This document shows, piece after piece, positions 23,361-35,999 of a stretch of DNA of 64,000 nt (the first letter of the stretch is position 1; every line of letters starts with the position of its first letter). The translations under genes were made by a program, and so were the position numbers. The DNA comes from Atrina japonica (taxonomy: Eukaryota; Mollusca; Bivalvia; Pterioida; Pinnidae). The stretch lies in NCBI GenBank assembly GCA_030159075.1, contig BROG01000448.1, forward strand, positions 299,001 to 363,000. Reading direction: 5' to 3'. The notes under the pieces are model-generated. The model was given only the letters and a program-made list of their open reading frames with translations, made no database searches and was not told where the DNA came from.

Positions 23361-24227
23361 GTTTTGTAGGTGCTTGTAATATTTGTATATTATTAACTTT
23401 TTGACAAGAAACTGCTTTTCCAATTCTCTTAAAATTTTCTTAGGGTAAAGAAATGTGCATTTATTGACCCCTTATGATGGGCCTTTTACAATGCCAGTTG
23501 TATGATTAGATGTAGTATGGTATACCCTTTAAACATCCATCTGTCTGTCAGTCAACTTTCCTTGTTCAGGATATTTACATGTATAAGGACCTCTTGTTCC
23601 AAAAATCCAACTTAATTAAAAATATGAGTTTATCATTTCAATTATACTCTAATTGAACATTAATTTTTGTTTAAGAGAATTTTACCACAATTACCATATT
23701 AAATTTTGTCAATATTTCTCTGCAAATTATTGATTAAATCTTAAAAGTATCTTAGCGATTGTCCATTATGTATTGCATTTATCATTTTTCTGCAATATAC
23801 ATCTCTTGAAAATAATTATGCTTCAGTAATTTTGATGTCTAGCTAATATCCTGTTTTACTGTGGGTTTGTGTTGGATATCAATAGACTTACGTACTGTAT
23901 AGTCGTTTAATTTCACCGGGGAAAATTTTGTGTTTTTGTGAAAAGAACTTTAATTCACATAGGAGAAAATTTTGTGGAACTTCAACCATTTCCAATAATT
24001 AAGTGTGATATGAAAACATCTGGTTATACGTGTATATAAATAAATCTTCATTGGTAAAAACATTAATAATTTTCATCTGTAACATTTTGTCTATTTGATA
24101 CATGTACGTCATAAGTACTATATTCACCTGTATTTAATTTTGCAGTATTTCCATTGACCATGAATATAGCGAAATTAAATCCCCCACAAATAAAAACAAC
24201 CATACAGTACAGAATGCAATGTATATG
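23361..24227. other. No gene seen
   Basis: AT-rich intronic DNA with no recognised feature. Confidence 0.4.
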
Positions 24228-24714
24228 CAGTAGAACTTCGATGAGTCGAACTTCAATGAGTCGAATTTCTCGATGTTTCAAATTATTCACAAAGTCCCGA
24301 ATAATTTTGTTACTTAACACTTCTCATAAAAATTTTATGATTCGAACTTTTATGAGTCGAAATTCTTGATGTTTCGAATAAATATTTGGGCCCATTTCTA
24401 TAAAAACAATGAAAATTCCTACATATAATTCGAAGTCAAAACTTGCAAGTGTATGAAACCACCCATAATAATTTTTACTCCTTCTCATAAACAGTCAATG
24501 TTTTAATTTCACGAAAATTTAGTTAAATTTAGCACTAATTATTAATCATAATGACCGTACATGTCTTAAATGGTTTCGAAGCAGTCATATACACCTTATA
24601 GAACCTGTGAAACTAAAAACATATGGTTCCCAGTTACCATCCATGAGTCAAAGTCCAGATGTTTCGAACTTTTCCAGGTGATCCCTTTAACTTCGACTCA
24701 TCAAAGTTCTACAT
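24228..24714. mobile_element. pogo/Tigger-like MITE, ~485 bp
   Basis: The 21-bp termini are inverted with one mismatch: GTAGAACTTCGATGAGTCG at 24230 and its complement ending at 24712. GAACTT and GAGTCGAA words recur inward, so the arms are partly iterative. The CAGTAGAAC terminus is typical of pogo-type elements, as far as I recall. No transposase is encoded. The open frames on both strands (24063-24369) are incidental. Confidence 0.65.
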
Positions 24715-24721
24715 ACATGTA

Positions 24722-24900
24722 CAGTAAAACCTGCTATAGCAGCCACCTCTATATAAGGATTACCTGTTTATAAAGGCCAGTTTTTTCAAGTCCCTTGACT
24801 GCATACTTCAACTTAATTCAACCTGTGTATAAGGGTCACCTGCACATAAAGGTCAATATTTTCTGGTCCCTTGGGTGGCCCCTATATACAGGTTTCACTG
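24722..24900 (+). mobile_element. 179-bp TA-flanked TIR element, copy 2
   Basis: It starts CAGTAAAACCTGCTATAGCA and ends CCTATATACAGGTTTCACTG, flanked by TA at 24720-24721 and 24901-24902. It has the same length and internal two-part repeat as the copy at 14910. It sits only a few bases from the pogo-like element. Confidence 0.88.
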
Positions 24901-24902
24901 TA

Positions 24903-25494
24903 CTTGTACAAAATGTACTCGTTCAGCTGGATAGTCTTATCAGCTTCCTGAAAACGTGGCATCAAAGATGGTACGTGTACATTGTATACTACAGGAATTG
25001 TAAAGAATAGATAGATTATACACAATATTAACTGCATCGCCTTCAACAATGCAAATACATCAATGCATTAACTGGGTGTAAAGTGTAAATATTTTACTTC
25101 ACAAATGTATACAATGGGTATTTAAATTCAAAAGTTTGCAAATAAACAGAACAAATATTGGTTAAGTGTTCAATATGATGAAGACACTATAGAAAATCTT
25201 TAAATTTTGCGCTTTTGGTCATCGTTAAATTGATCATTGTGGTGAGATCAAAATTTCATTTTCCTGTATATACTTACAGTTTTTTGCAGTCAATTCTCAA
25301 TTAATCGCCACCTTTTTGTTGTTTAGAAATTATGGTGGTATTATATTGAGTTTGGCAATGAATCGAATTGAATTTCTGCATCCTGGGGGAAGAGTAGAGT
25401 TACCATTTTTGGAACAAGAGACATATCTTTAATGAATATGGAACAGGATAACAGTTCAATTAAGTAATTATCTTTTGTGTTTAACTCTTAAATT
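24903..25494. other. No gene seen
   Basis: AT-rich intronic DNA; nothing recognised. Confidence 0.4.
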
Positions 25495-25800
25495 ACCTGT
25501 CTTACTAGAGCCGGCCTGGCTCAGTGGGTAGCACGCTCAACTCTTGATCATGAGGTTGCGAGTTCGAGTCCGGTTGGCGGGAGGTTGGTTTCCTCTCCTT
25601 CGGATGAGACAGTAAAAACTGAGGTCCCGTTTCACAGTAGGTGTCGGCACGTTAAAGAATCCTCACTGCTCAATGTCCATAAGTGCCGAGCAGAGGCCAA
25701 AATTTGAAGCCCTTCACCAGCATTTGGTGACAATATGAGTGAAAGATTCTTGAGTGGGATGTTAAACAACAGTAAACAAACAAACAAACCTGTCTTACTA
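25495..25800 (+). mobile_element. tRNA-Lys-like SINE with 13-bp target duplication
   Basis: The element (25508-25787) opens GAGCCGGCCTGGCTCAGTGG with an A-box-like TGGCTCAGTGGGTAGC, anticodon-loop-like CTCTTGA and B-box GAGTTCGAGTCC. The body has GATGAGACAGTAAAAAC, GTTAAAGAATCC and AATTTGAAGCCCTTCACC, and the tail is TTAAACAACAGTAAACAAAC. The direct repeat ACCTGTCTTACTA flanks it at 25495-25507 and 25788-25800. I recall this layout from molluscan V-type/RUDI SINEs. The reverse-strand open frame here is not a gene. Confidence 0.92.
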
Positions 25801-26175
25801 CTGCTGCCTGGTTTTACAACTTTGACCTCTAGTAACCAATTAGCTGACTCCTTCACCATGATCACCTATGGTGGTATATCAGGATAACTAACACTTTGAA
25901 TTGAACGTTTCATTGTAGTTTGTTCTATAAGTAGAGTGGCGAATGGCTGTATTGAATTATAAAGAGAATTTTATTAGGCTGGGAAAACATGTTGCATTAT
26001 TGCGAGAATGACAATAAATAGAGTGGCAGTAGTTTGAGAATTGACAAATATTTTTGATAAGTTGAATTAATTGCATCAACCTATTATTATAACTATTTAT
26101 AGATATCTGTAAATCCTATAAATCTGAACTTTGATCTTTGAAGTGAAAGAATGACTTGTACAAGTTTACCCTTGG

Positions 26176-26266
26176 TTAACTCAATCACCCCTAAAGACAC
26201 ATTTGGACAGGTCTTAGTCATTGAGTTACTGAACAGTCCATTGTATTTCAGGGGTTGATGAGTTAA
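26176..26266 (+). mobile_element. TTAA-type MITE, clean 91-bp copy
   Basis: It starts TTAACTCAATCACCCCTAAA and ends TTTCAGGGGTTGATGAGTTA followed by A, so about 20 bp of the termini are inverted and both ends are TTAA. The interior has AGACACATTTGGACAGG and ACAGTCCATTG. TTAA ends suggest a piggyBac-like target preference. Confidence 0.85.
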
Positions 26267-26531
26267 GAATATACATGTAATTACAAGATTTAAATCCTCA
26301 GGAGGTGTAAGTTTGGAGAGGACCTGGAGTATCCATAAGACATACAAAAAAAGTAAGATATACATTGTAGATGTATTAGTATAATGGGAGATTTGTTTTC
26401 TAGACAATTCTGTGATTTGAGCTGCTGGGATTAGTATAATGGGAGCAGGGCTCTACAACTCTAAAAAAAATTCACTCTTCATTTGGCCAGTGAACCAGAA
26501 ATTTTACTAGCCAGCCAGGAACTTTTACTCC

Positions 26532-26706
<175 letters not shown>

Positions 26707-26991
26707 TCATGTGTTCTTAAAAGAATCCACTGGATGAAAATATAGAAATGAAATAAGATATTAAATTTCTAAGTTTATGCAACATTTTATTGTTTCAATC
26801 CATTTAAAACAAGGTTATTAACTGCATGTTGACCTCTTTGTGCATTTTTTATCAATCCAGGAGTGTTTATATGCGTACATTTTTCATATTTGTTGCTCTA
26901 ATATTGAGGCAACCTTACACTTTGTGTTTAAATTTTTAGTGCCATTTTCGTTTCGACAGAATTTACAAAACAGAGACTGCCCACAAGAATT
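26707..26991. other. No gene seen
   Basis: AT-rich intronic DNA. Confidence 0.35.
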
Positions 26992-27128
26992 GTAAATTTT
27001 GTCTGTAAGTTAAAATCTAGAGTCCAACACCTGTGACTTGATCGTCAGACAAACACCTATAAAGTTTTAATTTATAGGTGTTTGTCCGGGTGTTTGACTC
27101 TCAATTTTAATTTACAGATAAAATTTCC
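26992..27128. repeat. Imperfect ~140-bp hairpin
   Basis: The centre is a perfect pair GACAAACACCTATAAA / TTTATAGGTGTTTGTC (27048-27086). Complementarity continues outward with interruptions: GTTAAAATCTAGAGTCCAACACC on the left pairs with GGTGTTTGACTCTCAATTTTAA on the right. It is probably a small foldback element. Confidence 0.7.
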
Positions 27129-27228
27129 AAGTCCGACTGTGGTTAATCCCTTTGTGTTGCCCCATGATAAAACGGCCACGATAGAATCCCCAAAGGAATT
27201 AGGCTGCGGTCTGCCTGCCGTCCTCGTT

Positions 27229-27327
27229 GAACACTAGGCCGAACTTTCTGCCCCGATTTTACCACTTAAAAATCACTTAAATTAAAATCGAAATCGGGGC
27301 AGAAAGTTCGGCCTAATGGAACACTAG
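27229..27327. mobile_element. Short MITE with 9-bp duplication
   Basis: The 23-bp arms TAGGCCGAACTTTCTGCCCC-GAT (27235-27257) and their exact complement (27293-27315) flank a 35-bp centre. GAACACTAG occurs on both sides (27229-27237 and 27319-27327). A 9-bp duplication suggests a Mutator-like element, which is an inference. Confidence 0.7.
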
Positions 27328-28657
27328 CCATAACTTGATTCCAGTATTCCTTTAACCAAGATCGTTTAAACTTAGTAGTGTCTAATGATGCTTATGTTGA
27401 AATCGACCGAGAAAAGAAAATGTCATGTGTTTTTATACAGTAATCCACGTGAGTTAGATGCTCTTGTTTATCGAAACTGAATAACCAAATTGGTTGCTGT
27501 AAAGCGCATAACAAACCATGATTTCGATAATGTAATTTCACAGTGAAAATGGACAAACTTTTGATTTCCGATTATGAGAAAAAACTGGTCGCAATGTGGC
27601 GACTGAATGAGGATAAACACTCGCCAAAATCTAAAAAGTGGTCGCATTTGCGAGTGATTTGGTCGCATTGTAGAGCGCTGGGGAGATTTATTTCCTAGAC
27701 AATTCTGTGATTTGAGCTGCTAGGAAAGACCCATCTTTATGACTATATGCAACAATTGTATTGTCTACAAAAACCCCACAAAAGTAACTAAAACAAAATT
27801 TAATTTTCCAAATTATTGCCTAGATGCAAAGATAATGTTTCCACTGCACCAGTAAAACACACTTTTTGTAAAATAGCTGAAAGCCAACCCAGAATTAATT
27901 AAAATTAATGGATGTTACTAACTCTAGGTCTGCAGACTGTTTTTTTTTTTTATATATAAATTAAAATTCAATGCATTTACCAGTGAATATAGAGATATCG
28001 CATTCAAGGGGGTATGTACATATATATCCAGATAATTAAATAAATGCCTCAATTGCCATTAGCATACCACTGAACATGTTTATCACATATACACAGTATA
28101 TATTACACCACATTTCTTAGTCCCCTGATGGTTAAATGTGATGAGTTGGGGGTGAGATACTTTATAGGTTTTGTCTCTGTCCGTCATTGGTTTCCTGGGA
28201 AGGCGTAAGGGGACCTGCATTGATTCATCAGTACACTCAGAATACTTGGTCGTTTTCCTTGAGTAAATAGCTCTTTTTTTTAAAAATTTATGATATTTCA
28301 TTTATTATTTTTCTTCAGTCATAAATGGGAACTATTAATGGAGAGAACAGCATTCATTGTATTGTTTTTAAGTTATAGTCCCATTTACACAGCAAAAATG
28401 TACATGTATATGTAAAATAAAATGATGTATCATTGCATGATTTCATGTTTAATTCATTTAATTTGCTTTTTATTTACACTTTAGTGTCTTTACATCCATA
28501 TTGTATATATGCAGCAGGGACCCCATGTGGCAGACAGGTTTAGATATAATCAGGTTTGAAACCATGATCTAGTCTCTGACCTTTTGTAGCAAATTTTATA
28601 TAGCTGGAGTTGCCTCCCCTGGCAGAACGGGGGCATCAGTGGACAAGTAGTAAGAAA
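27328..28657. other. No gene seen
   Basis: AT-rich intronic DNA. The phrase TTCTAGACAATTCTGTGATT(TGAGCTGC) at 26398-26425 recurs at 27690-27720, so the interval 26426-27690, holding the AT tract and hairpins, may have been inserted within a duplicated flank. Confidence 0.4.
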
Positions 28658-28726
28658 AACAATGGACTCTTCCATAAATAAATGACTTAGACCAGCCAGA
28701 ATGTATCTTTAGGGGTAAATGAGTTA
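28658..28726 (-). repeat. TTAA-type MITE, truncated, reverse orientation
   Basis: AATGGACTCTTCCATAAATA, ATGACTTAGACCAGCCAGAA and TCTTTAGGGGTAAATGAGTTA are the reverse complement of the family. The left terminus is missing. Confidence 0.7.
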
Positions 28727-30460
28727 CCTTTCTATTCAGTGTGGGTCTGAACCCAACTAGAACTGTCACTTGGAAATAAAAGAATAAAAGTTGAGCTTGA
28801 ATATTGAGTAAATTTGGTTACTTTCTACCTCGTTTCACTGCTCCAAACATAAATCTTTTCTTAACTAATTTATAAATAACCAAGAAAGAATAAATAGGTT
28901 GGTGTGTTCGTTTCTAGATTGCAAAATTTTATTACGTATTATGTCTACATAATAATATCATATAAAATATTCAAATTTCATTCGAAATTGACAGTCGGTT
29001 ACAAAATACCATCACCATTATATGTTACACAACACAGTCTTATTTCTTCAGTTAAAAATCTTGATAAAATCTTACGTCTAACAAATTGTAAACTATCGTT
29101 AAATAAATCTCCTGATAAAATATAATAAAAAATAATTCTATTCAATAAGGGTTGGTAGGGATAACTAAACACGTAAATACCTTATATCGTCTTGAAACGA
29201 AGTCGCATTGAATACTCGTATGTGCCTTGGGAACGCTTTATATATTATAGGCGCTAATGCGCTTGTGCGTATAGCTCAAGAGAACTTTAAAAATAAAAAC
29301 AAAATGTATAAACAAAACGAAAAGAAATTCATTGACTGTGGTTCCAGACTATCTTCTCCATACCAATTGTGATTGTAAAATAGAGCTGCACTGCATATAC
29401 TGGAAGTATACATATGAACCAGTATGACAAAATATTGTACATGTATATTTGAATGGTAATTTTACATTCAAATATTCATTGCGTACTATTCATCTGCATG
29501 TGTCCCTTCAGATCTAAATATTGTATAATATTAATTCATCTGCTAATCTTTTTTCCATTCAACATTATTCATGTTCTTTATGTTTAGTAGACAGTTTGCC
29601 AATTCTTTTGTGGAGTTATATGGCATTTATTTTCAGTAACTGTTCACTTGATTTCCACAAAATTTCGGAAATTAGACAGAAGCAATTTCTTTATACAATT
29701 CGACTCATACAATTCTCTTGACAATTATGCTTGTTTCACTACATTTGTTGTCTCTGGCAGCCATGATAGATTGTCTATTCCACAGCAATGTATTGTTTCT
29801 CACATTTTAAGCCAGACATTTGCACATTTGTATGAATCAAACATAGTTAAGTCCTCAAAATCAAATCAATTCTCTTATCCAAATCAAATCTATTTCATCT
29901 GTACATGATGACTTTCACAATTTAGGATTGCATAATTCTCTCAAAAGACTTATATGTGATGTAACACATAATAATAGTTCATATAAATTTTGTGCATGAT
30001 TATTTTCAATTTGAGATTTTGTTCATGATTACAGTATTTTCAATTTTAGATTTTGTTCGTGATTATTTTCAATTTCAGAATTCTATTATTTTCTTCCTGA
30101 TTTCGTGTGTATGGAAAGTTTACTTATTTCCCAGAGATGAAATTTTCATTTAAGTTCTGTCCATATGATCTAAATTTAGAATTTTTATTATACATGTACA
30201 TGCTTTGTCATTTGAGTCCAATCACACAATTAGGAATTGCAATTAATAGAAGAGAATCCTGTGTCATAGAACAGAAATTAGGAAATTGATGCCAAGTCTG
30301 TAACAGTAGAAGTGAATTAAAGTACCGTACACTGATATCTTGTGTACAGTTTTGTCATCAGGATTTAGGATTATCTATCTTGGGAATTTCCATGAATGAC
30401 TACATTTAAATTCATACCTTGATCGATTGGGGAAAAAATTGCTGAAATACGAGTCTTCAT
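28727..30460. other. No supported gene; short tandem phrase
   Basis: Open frames at 28904, 29521, 29648 and 30107 lack recognisable motifs and are AT-driven. GATTATTTTCAATTT-type units repeat about three times at 29996-30080. Confidence 0.4.
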
Positions 30461-32366
30461 TTTTAGCTCACCTGGCCTAAAAGGCCATGTGAGCTTTTGC
30501 CATGACTTGGCGTCCGTCGTCGGCGTCGTCGTCGTCCGCCGTCCGTCCGTCCGTCGTTAAAGATCAACTCCTCAGAAACCGCTGGGCCATTTGCAACCAA
30601 ACTTTGTCACAACAGTCCTTGGGTGGTCTACTTTAAAAATTGTGTCCGGCATGTCCGCACCTAATCCAAGATGGCCGCCAGTGGGGATCATAGATTAACA
30701 TTGGACCCTATGGGAAAATATATTCAAAGATATTTTTCTCTGAAACTACGGAGCCAATTAGAACCAAACTTGGTCATAGTAGTCCTTAGATGGTACCTTC
30801 TGAAACTGGTGTTTTTTTAAATCTGCACCTAATCCAAGATGGCCGCCAGCGGGGAACATAGGTTAACATTGGACCCTATGGGAACAATATCAAAGATCTT
30901 TTTCTCTAAAACCCTTTAGCCAATGGGAACCAAACTTGGCCACAATAGTTTTTGGATGGCCCCCTACAACATCATGGTTTTTGAGGGCCACATCAAATCC
31001 AAGATGGCCACCAGCGGAGAACATATTTTAAACATTGGACCTTATGGGAAAATACGTTCAAAGATATTTTTCTCTGAAACTACTGAGCAAATTGGAACCA
31101 AAACTTGGTCACAGTAGTCCTTAGATGGTATCTTCTGAAACCGGTGTTTATTTAAGTCTGCACCTAATCCAAGATGGCCGCCAGCGGGGAACATAGATTA
31201 ATATTGGACCCTATGGGAACAATATCAAAGATCTTTTTCTCTAAAACCCTTTAGCCAATGGGAACCAAACTTGGCCACAATAGTCTTTGGATGGCCCCCT
31301 TCAACATTGGGGTTTTTGAGTGCTACACCGAATCCAAGATGGCCACCAGTGTAAAACATATTTTAACATTGGACCTTATGGGAAAATACGTTCAAAGATA
31401 TTTTTCTCTGAAACTAGTGAGCCAATTGGAACCAAACTTGGTTATAGTAGTCCTTAGATGGTACCTTCTGAAACTGGTGTTTTTTTAAGTCTGCACCTGA
31501 TCCAAGATGGCCGCCAACGGGGAACATAGGTTAACATTGGACCCTATGGGAACAATTTCAAAGATCTTTTTCTTTAAAACCCCTAAGCCAATTGGAACCA
31601 AACTTGGCCGACAACAGTCTTTGGGTGGCCCCCTACAACATTGGTGTTTTTGAGGGCCGCACAAAATCCAAGATGGCCGTCAGTGGAGAAGATATTTTAA
31701 CATTGGACCCTATGGGAATTGGTTCAAATTTAATTTACATATAAACAAAATGATTTAGTTAATTTAACAGTTGCTGTACAAAAGTATGAATGCCCTCAGT
31801 ATGATAGTGGTATGACAGTGTTATAATATCCTGTATGGGTTTTAAGAGATACCAGAGTGTCTAGATTTGATGTTGGTCAATTGGATTTATTTATTTATCT
31901 GAATCTGACAAGTAAAGGTATAATAATGCATATTGAAACAAATTCAGTTTTTCTTTGAAGTAGTTAACAAAATAGAATTAAAGAAACATGATGAGGCAAT
32001 TATGTTAAAATGTATGGCATCAAACTTAAACAAAAGTTTGTTAATGGGAATTCATAATTGCTCAAGTTCACATCAATATATATATAATAGAAAGACAGTG
32101 TCGGGATTGCAGGTATTATTTTGTCAATTTCTCTCTATATATTACCTCCCTTTATCATATTTTTTTCCACTTCCTGTCAGTGTTTTTTTTGCTGGTAAGA
32201 CTAAAAAGGTTGGATTTTAACTTGCCTGGAGTGAAGGGAAAAAGTTTCTTCCACCTGTGCCTGATGTTGCATCTAGTGATTAAGGAAATAAGGGGTCAAA
32301 ATAGGCTAATTTACGTCTTGCATCTACCTAGGTGAGCTATACAGGCTCCTGGGAGCCTCTAGTTTT
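30461..32366 (+). mobile_element. 'AGCTCACC' element 1 (~1.9 kb)
   Basis: It starts TTTTAGCTCACCTGGCCTAA, with GGCCATGTGAGC forming a hairpin with the start, followed by a GTCGTC/GTCCGTCC-rich block at 30513-30556. It ends with CTAGGTGAGCTATACAGGCT and CTGGGAGCCTCTAGTTTT. The inner part is a tandem array of ~167-bp units (30663-31730), then ~600 bp of unique sequence with a 95-codon open frame (31933-32220) that has no recognised domain. The same terminal words bound the elements at 32744 and 54765. I recall these as very common in bivalves; the transposition class is unclear to me. Confidence 0.75.
30663..31730 (+). repeat. ~167-bp tandem units with alternating A/B types
   Basis: AATCCAAGATGGCCGCCAG or a close variant occurs at 30663, 30831, 30996, 31166, 31331, 31499 and 31665, with spacings of 165-170 bp. 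One type is preceded by TTTTTTAAGTCTGCACCT, the other by TTTTTGAGGGCCACATC. They alternate, giving a ~335-bp higher-order unit. Each unit also holds CATTGGACCCTATGGGAA and GGAACCAAACTTGG. Confidence 0.9.
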
Positions 32367-32743
32367 AATTTCAACAGTATTTTATAAGCCAGACAAGTGC
32401 TATCGGAACTTTGGTTGACTGTGCTGAGATTTTTAATTGCTCTGCCGTGCATTTGACAATATATGTACAAATACAAAATGTATAAGATATGCTATTGTCA
32501 ATAAATATATGTTGATATTCCCACTGTTTTATTTTCCCATGGGAAATGTAGAGCTGTTATTATATATCGTCATTGCGATAAATCAGAATACTGAAAACCC
32601 GACGACGATATCGTGAAAATATTCAAGCATCGCGATATTGCTGACTCCAATAGAAAGGAAAGTCTTTATATTTATTACGTGCTTGAGCTACCTAAACATA
32701 CATTTATCACTTACATTGTTGTGAAACTCCTCAAAATATATAC
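32367..32743. other. No gene seen
   Basis: AT-rich DNA between two AGCTCACC elements, with words such as ATATCG/CGATAT around 32565-32640 that resemble the interior of the MITE at 36780. Confidence 0.4.
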
Positions 32744-34405
32744 TTTTAGCTCACCTGAACCCAAGTCTCAAGTGAGCCATTGTGATCACTTCCCGTCCAG
32801 TGTCCGGTTATATTTTCGACTTCTTCTCTGAAACCACTAAAGGGATTTTGACGAAACTTTACAGGAAGCAAGTGCTCAAGATTCTTTACCAAGTTTGTGG
32901 TTTTCAGCCAGATTTACCCAAGGGTGGATCCAGGGTGGGGCAGAATAGATTCCAAAAAGTACATGTACCTCTCTTTAAAAATCTTCTTCTCAAGAACCGC
33001 TACATGAATTGAAAAATGGATTGTTTGTGGGTGATCTATGTGGATGTATGATTCAAGTTTGCATTTTTCATAGAAATTGAAGTATTAATTTTTTTTGGTC
33101 ATGTTTTTTAGGTCTTTTTCAGACTTTGTCATTTTCATTAATTTTTTGCATGATTTCCTTGATTATCTCCCTTTGTATTCATTTCGATGCATTAATTGAA
33201 AGTGTTTTGCTTGTAGTTACATTAACATATGTAGGTGAAGAAATGTTTTTGTACAAGAATTTTAGTGAACTTTAATTTCTAGAATTTGTTTATGAATTTT
33301 TAAGACTAAAAAAGAGGGGATGATGTGCAATTTTCGTACTATCAGCTTTTGTTTCAAAACCACTGAAGAAAATTTGACGAAACTTAATAGGAAGCAAGTG
33401 CTAAAGATTCTTTACCACGTTTGTAGTTTTCAGCCAGATCAGCCCTGAGATGGATCTGGGTTGGGCAAAATAGATCCCGAAGGTACAATGTACCCCTCTT
33501 TAAAAAATTGTCTTCTCCAGAACCGCTACATGAATTGAAAAATGGATTATTTTTGAGTGATCTACATGGATTCAAGTTTGTATTTTTCATAGAAATCGGA
33601 ATATTAATTTTTGATGCGTTTTTCAGGTCTTTTTAGACTTTGTCATTTTCATTCATTTTTTGCATGATTTCCTCAGTTATCTCCCCTTGTATTAATTCAT
33701 TTTGATGCATTCATTTAAAGTGTTTTGCTTGTACTTACATACATAGGTGAAGAAATGTTTTTGTACAAGAATTTTGCCGAACTTTAATTTCTAGAACATT
33801 TTTATGAATTTTTAAAACTGGGAAAAAGAGGCGGGAGAGGGGGGGGGAGATGTGTGGCTTTTTACACTATCAGCTTTTGTTTCAAAACCACTGAAGGAAT
33901 TTTGACAAAGCTTTACAGGAAGCAAGTACTCAAGGTTCTCTACCAAATTTATAGTTTTCAGCTAGATCGGCCCGGGGTGGGGCAATATAGGTTACATAAG
34001 ATACCCCTCTTTAAAAATCTTCTGCTCCAGAACCGCAGCATGAATTCAAAACATATTGTTTTTGAGTGATCTACATGAATGTATGATTCAAGTTTGTATT
34101 TTCAGTAGAAATCGGAATATTAATTATTGACGTCTTTTTGAGGTCTTTTCAGACTTTGTCATTTTCATTAATTTTTACATGATTTCCTCAATTACCTCCC
34201 CTTGCATTCACTATGATGCATTCAGTTCATGTGTTTTACTTGTATATAGGTGAAGAAATGATTTTGTGCAAGAATTTCTTAAAACTGCAATATTTATGTT
34301 TCTTGGCCGGATCAGCCTACAGGTACATATTCTTCTCGCTCTTCTTTTCACATTTGTAGATGGTTCTCAGGTGAGAAATTTAGACCCTCTTGGGCCTCTT
34401 GTTTT
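32744..34405 (+). mobile_element. 'AGCTCACC' element 2 (~1.66 kb)
   Basis: It starts TTTAGCTCACCTGAACCCAA, with CAAGTGAGCC forming a short hairpin, and ends TCTCAGGTGAGAAATTTAGA, CCTCTTGGGCCTCTTGTTTT. The interior has three copies of a ~527-bp unit, marked by ACCACTRAAGG at 32833, 33359 and 33887, each with GACRAARCTTTACAGGAAGC-like and ACCGCTACATGAATTGAAAA-like words. Open frames inside are not conserved between units. Confidence 0.75.
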
Positions 34406-35212
34406 ACATTTATTTTATGTCTGTCTTACTGAGGGGATGCTATGCATGGAATAATTAAACAACAAACAAACACTGCTTAATTGGCCTAGTTAGCAAGAAT
34501 ACTGCTGAATTTCATTCTGTGACATATCTCGATATTATCACGTTGATAATCATCAAAATTCGAGATATCATGATGCTAATCTCAATCATGATAACATTAA
34601 CAGCATTATAATTATCATCATTATAGTGAAAAATTGTCAATTTTGCATTGTGATTGGGGTTGAAATATTGCCCGAATTTACATTAGCCATGATAGGGAGA
34701 AAAAAAAATACTGATACTATATCACTAAGTAGACTTCTTGTCTTTGTTTATCAAGTTGTCTAAACATGTTACAGCCTCTCATTTCACAGATGATGATACC
34801 CATTGAATGCGCTTGATCAACGTGATTAAGATTTATAGATTTTGATATTGAATTTACGTGATAGACCAGAATCTGTTATTTCACACTTGACTGAAATACA
34901 TGTATGAGGAAGTATGGGTATAATTAAGTTACGACCACTTTCAATATTGAATGATTATACCAACAACAATACATGCTATAACAGCTATCAGATATTGAAG
35001 TTCTCAGCCTTTATTGGTTCCTGAGATAGTATATATTGATATTCCAGCATTAATGTAAACATTAATGTAAATACCTAATACAGTAAAGGTTTTTATTAGT
35101 TTGTAAGATTTGTTATCTATGTACATGTACATTGATATTGCAATACACATGTTATTGTAGCTATTATGATGCTAAATAAGCTCTGTATGATATTACACAT
35201 GTATTAACATGT
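34406..35212. other. No gene seen
   Basis: AT-rich intronic DNA; ATATCTCGATATTATC and CGAGATATCATGATG near 34526-34575 form an imperfect dyad. Confidence 0.4.
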
Positions 35213-35999
35213 ATAGTAAAGTCCCTGGCAGGCTGGTCAGTCTCATGAACCCTCTCTTGACTGAGACAAGTTCAAATTTTAGGTAGTAATTTAGTATAAT
35301 GAGATAAAAATGACTCTAAAAAGAGTAATCGTTCCTACTTGTTACCATACCTAAGAGCATCCAGTGAGGAATATAACATTTTGTCATAAACGAAAAGTGA
35401 GAAGAAATATCCATATAATAATTTAAAAAAAAAAAAGTTACTCCGCCCCGCCATGTTACATGTATGTGCTTATCATACAACATAGGTCTACCAAGATGAA
35501 TTGGCCTATGGTTTAGTTTACAAATACAATGAGTCTGAATTGAATCAATTAACAGGGTTTACAGACACTCCACGCTGAAACTTTTCTAGATAAATTTGAT
35601 TATCAATTGACATGAAATATAATTACTTGAGTGCAATAATTCGATGTTTAAATGATAAAACTTTCCAAACTTCTGGTTGATTCAATTCAGTCAAATGTTT
35701 CGTTATAGCACTATGTTCATACTTGGTAGTAGGGAAACAAATCATATCTATTTATTGTCCAATTCACATAACTTGGTTGGGCGTAGTAACCTTTACCTTT
35801 TGATTATCATATGGGTGATTCTATTCTCTTTAGGGTTTTGACAAATTTTGTTCCTCATTGGATACAATAGGAACAATTATTCCTGCCAGTGTCATTTCAA
35901 TAATTGTAATTATTGCTGATTTACCTCAAATTTAAACTTGTAAAGGTCAAGAAAAGGTTCACCACATGCCAACCTTCCAGGTTATAATGGTTTTACTAT
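35213..35999. mobile_element. Long palindromic foldback element (~787 bp)
   Basis: The left end, ATAGTAAAGTCC ... CATGAACCCTCTCTTGACTG ... AATTTTAGGTAGTAA, is complementary over about 250 bp (with gaps) to the right end, AGGTCAAGAAAAGGTTCACC ... GGTTTTACTAT. Deeper inside, CAGTGAGGAATA and TTTTGTCATAAACG pair with TTTTGACAAATTTTG and CTCATTGGATAC. TA lies at both edges. Single arms of the same element occur at 48120-48400 and 52295-52720. No protein is encoded. Confidence 0.75.
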
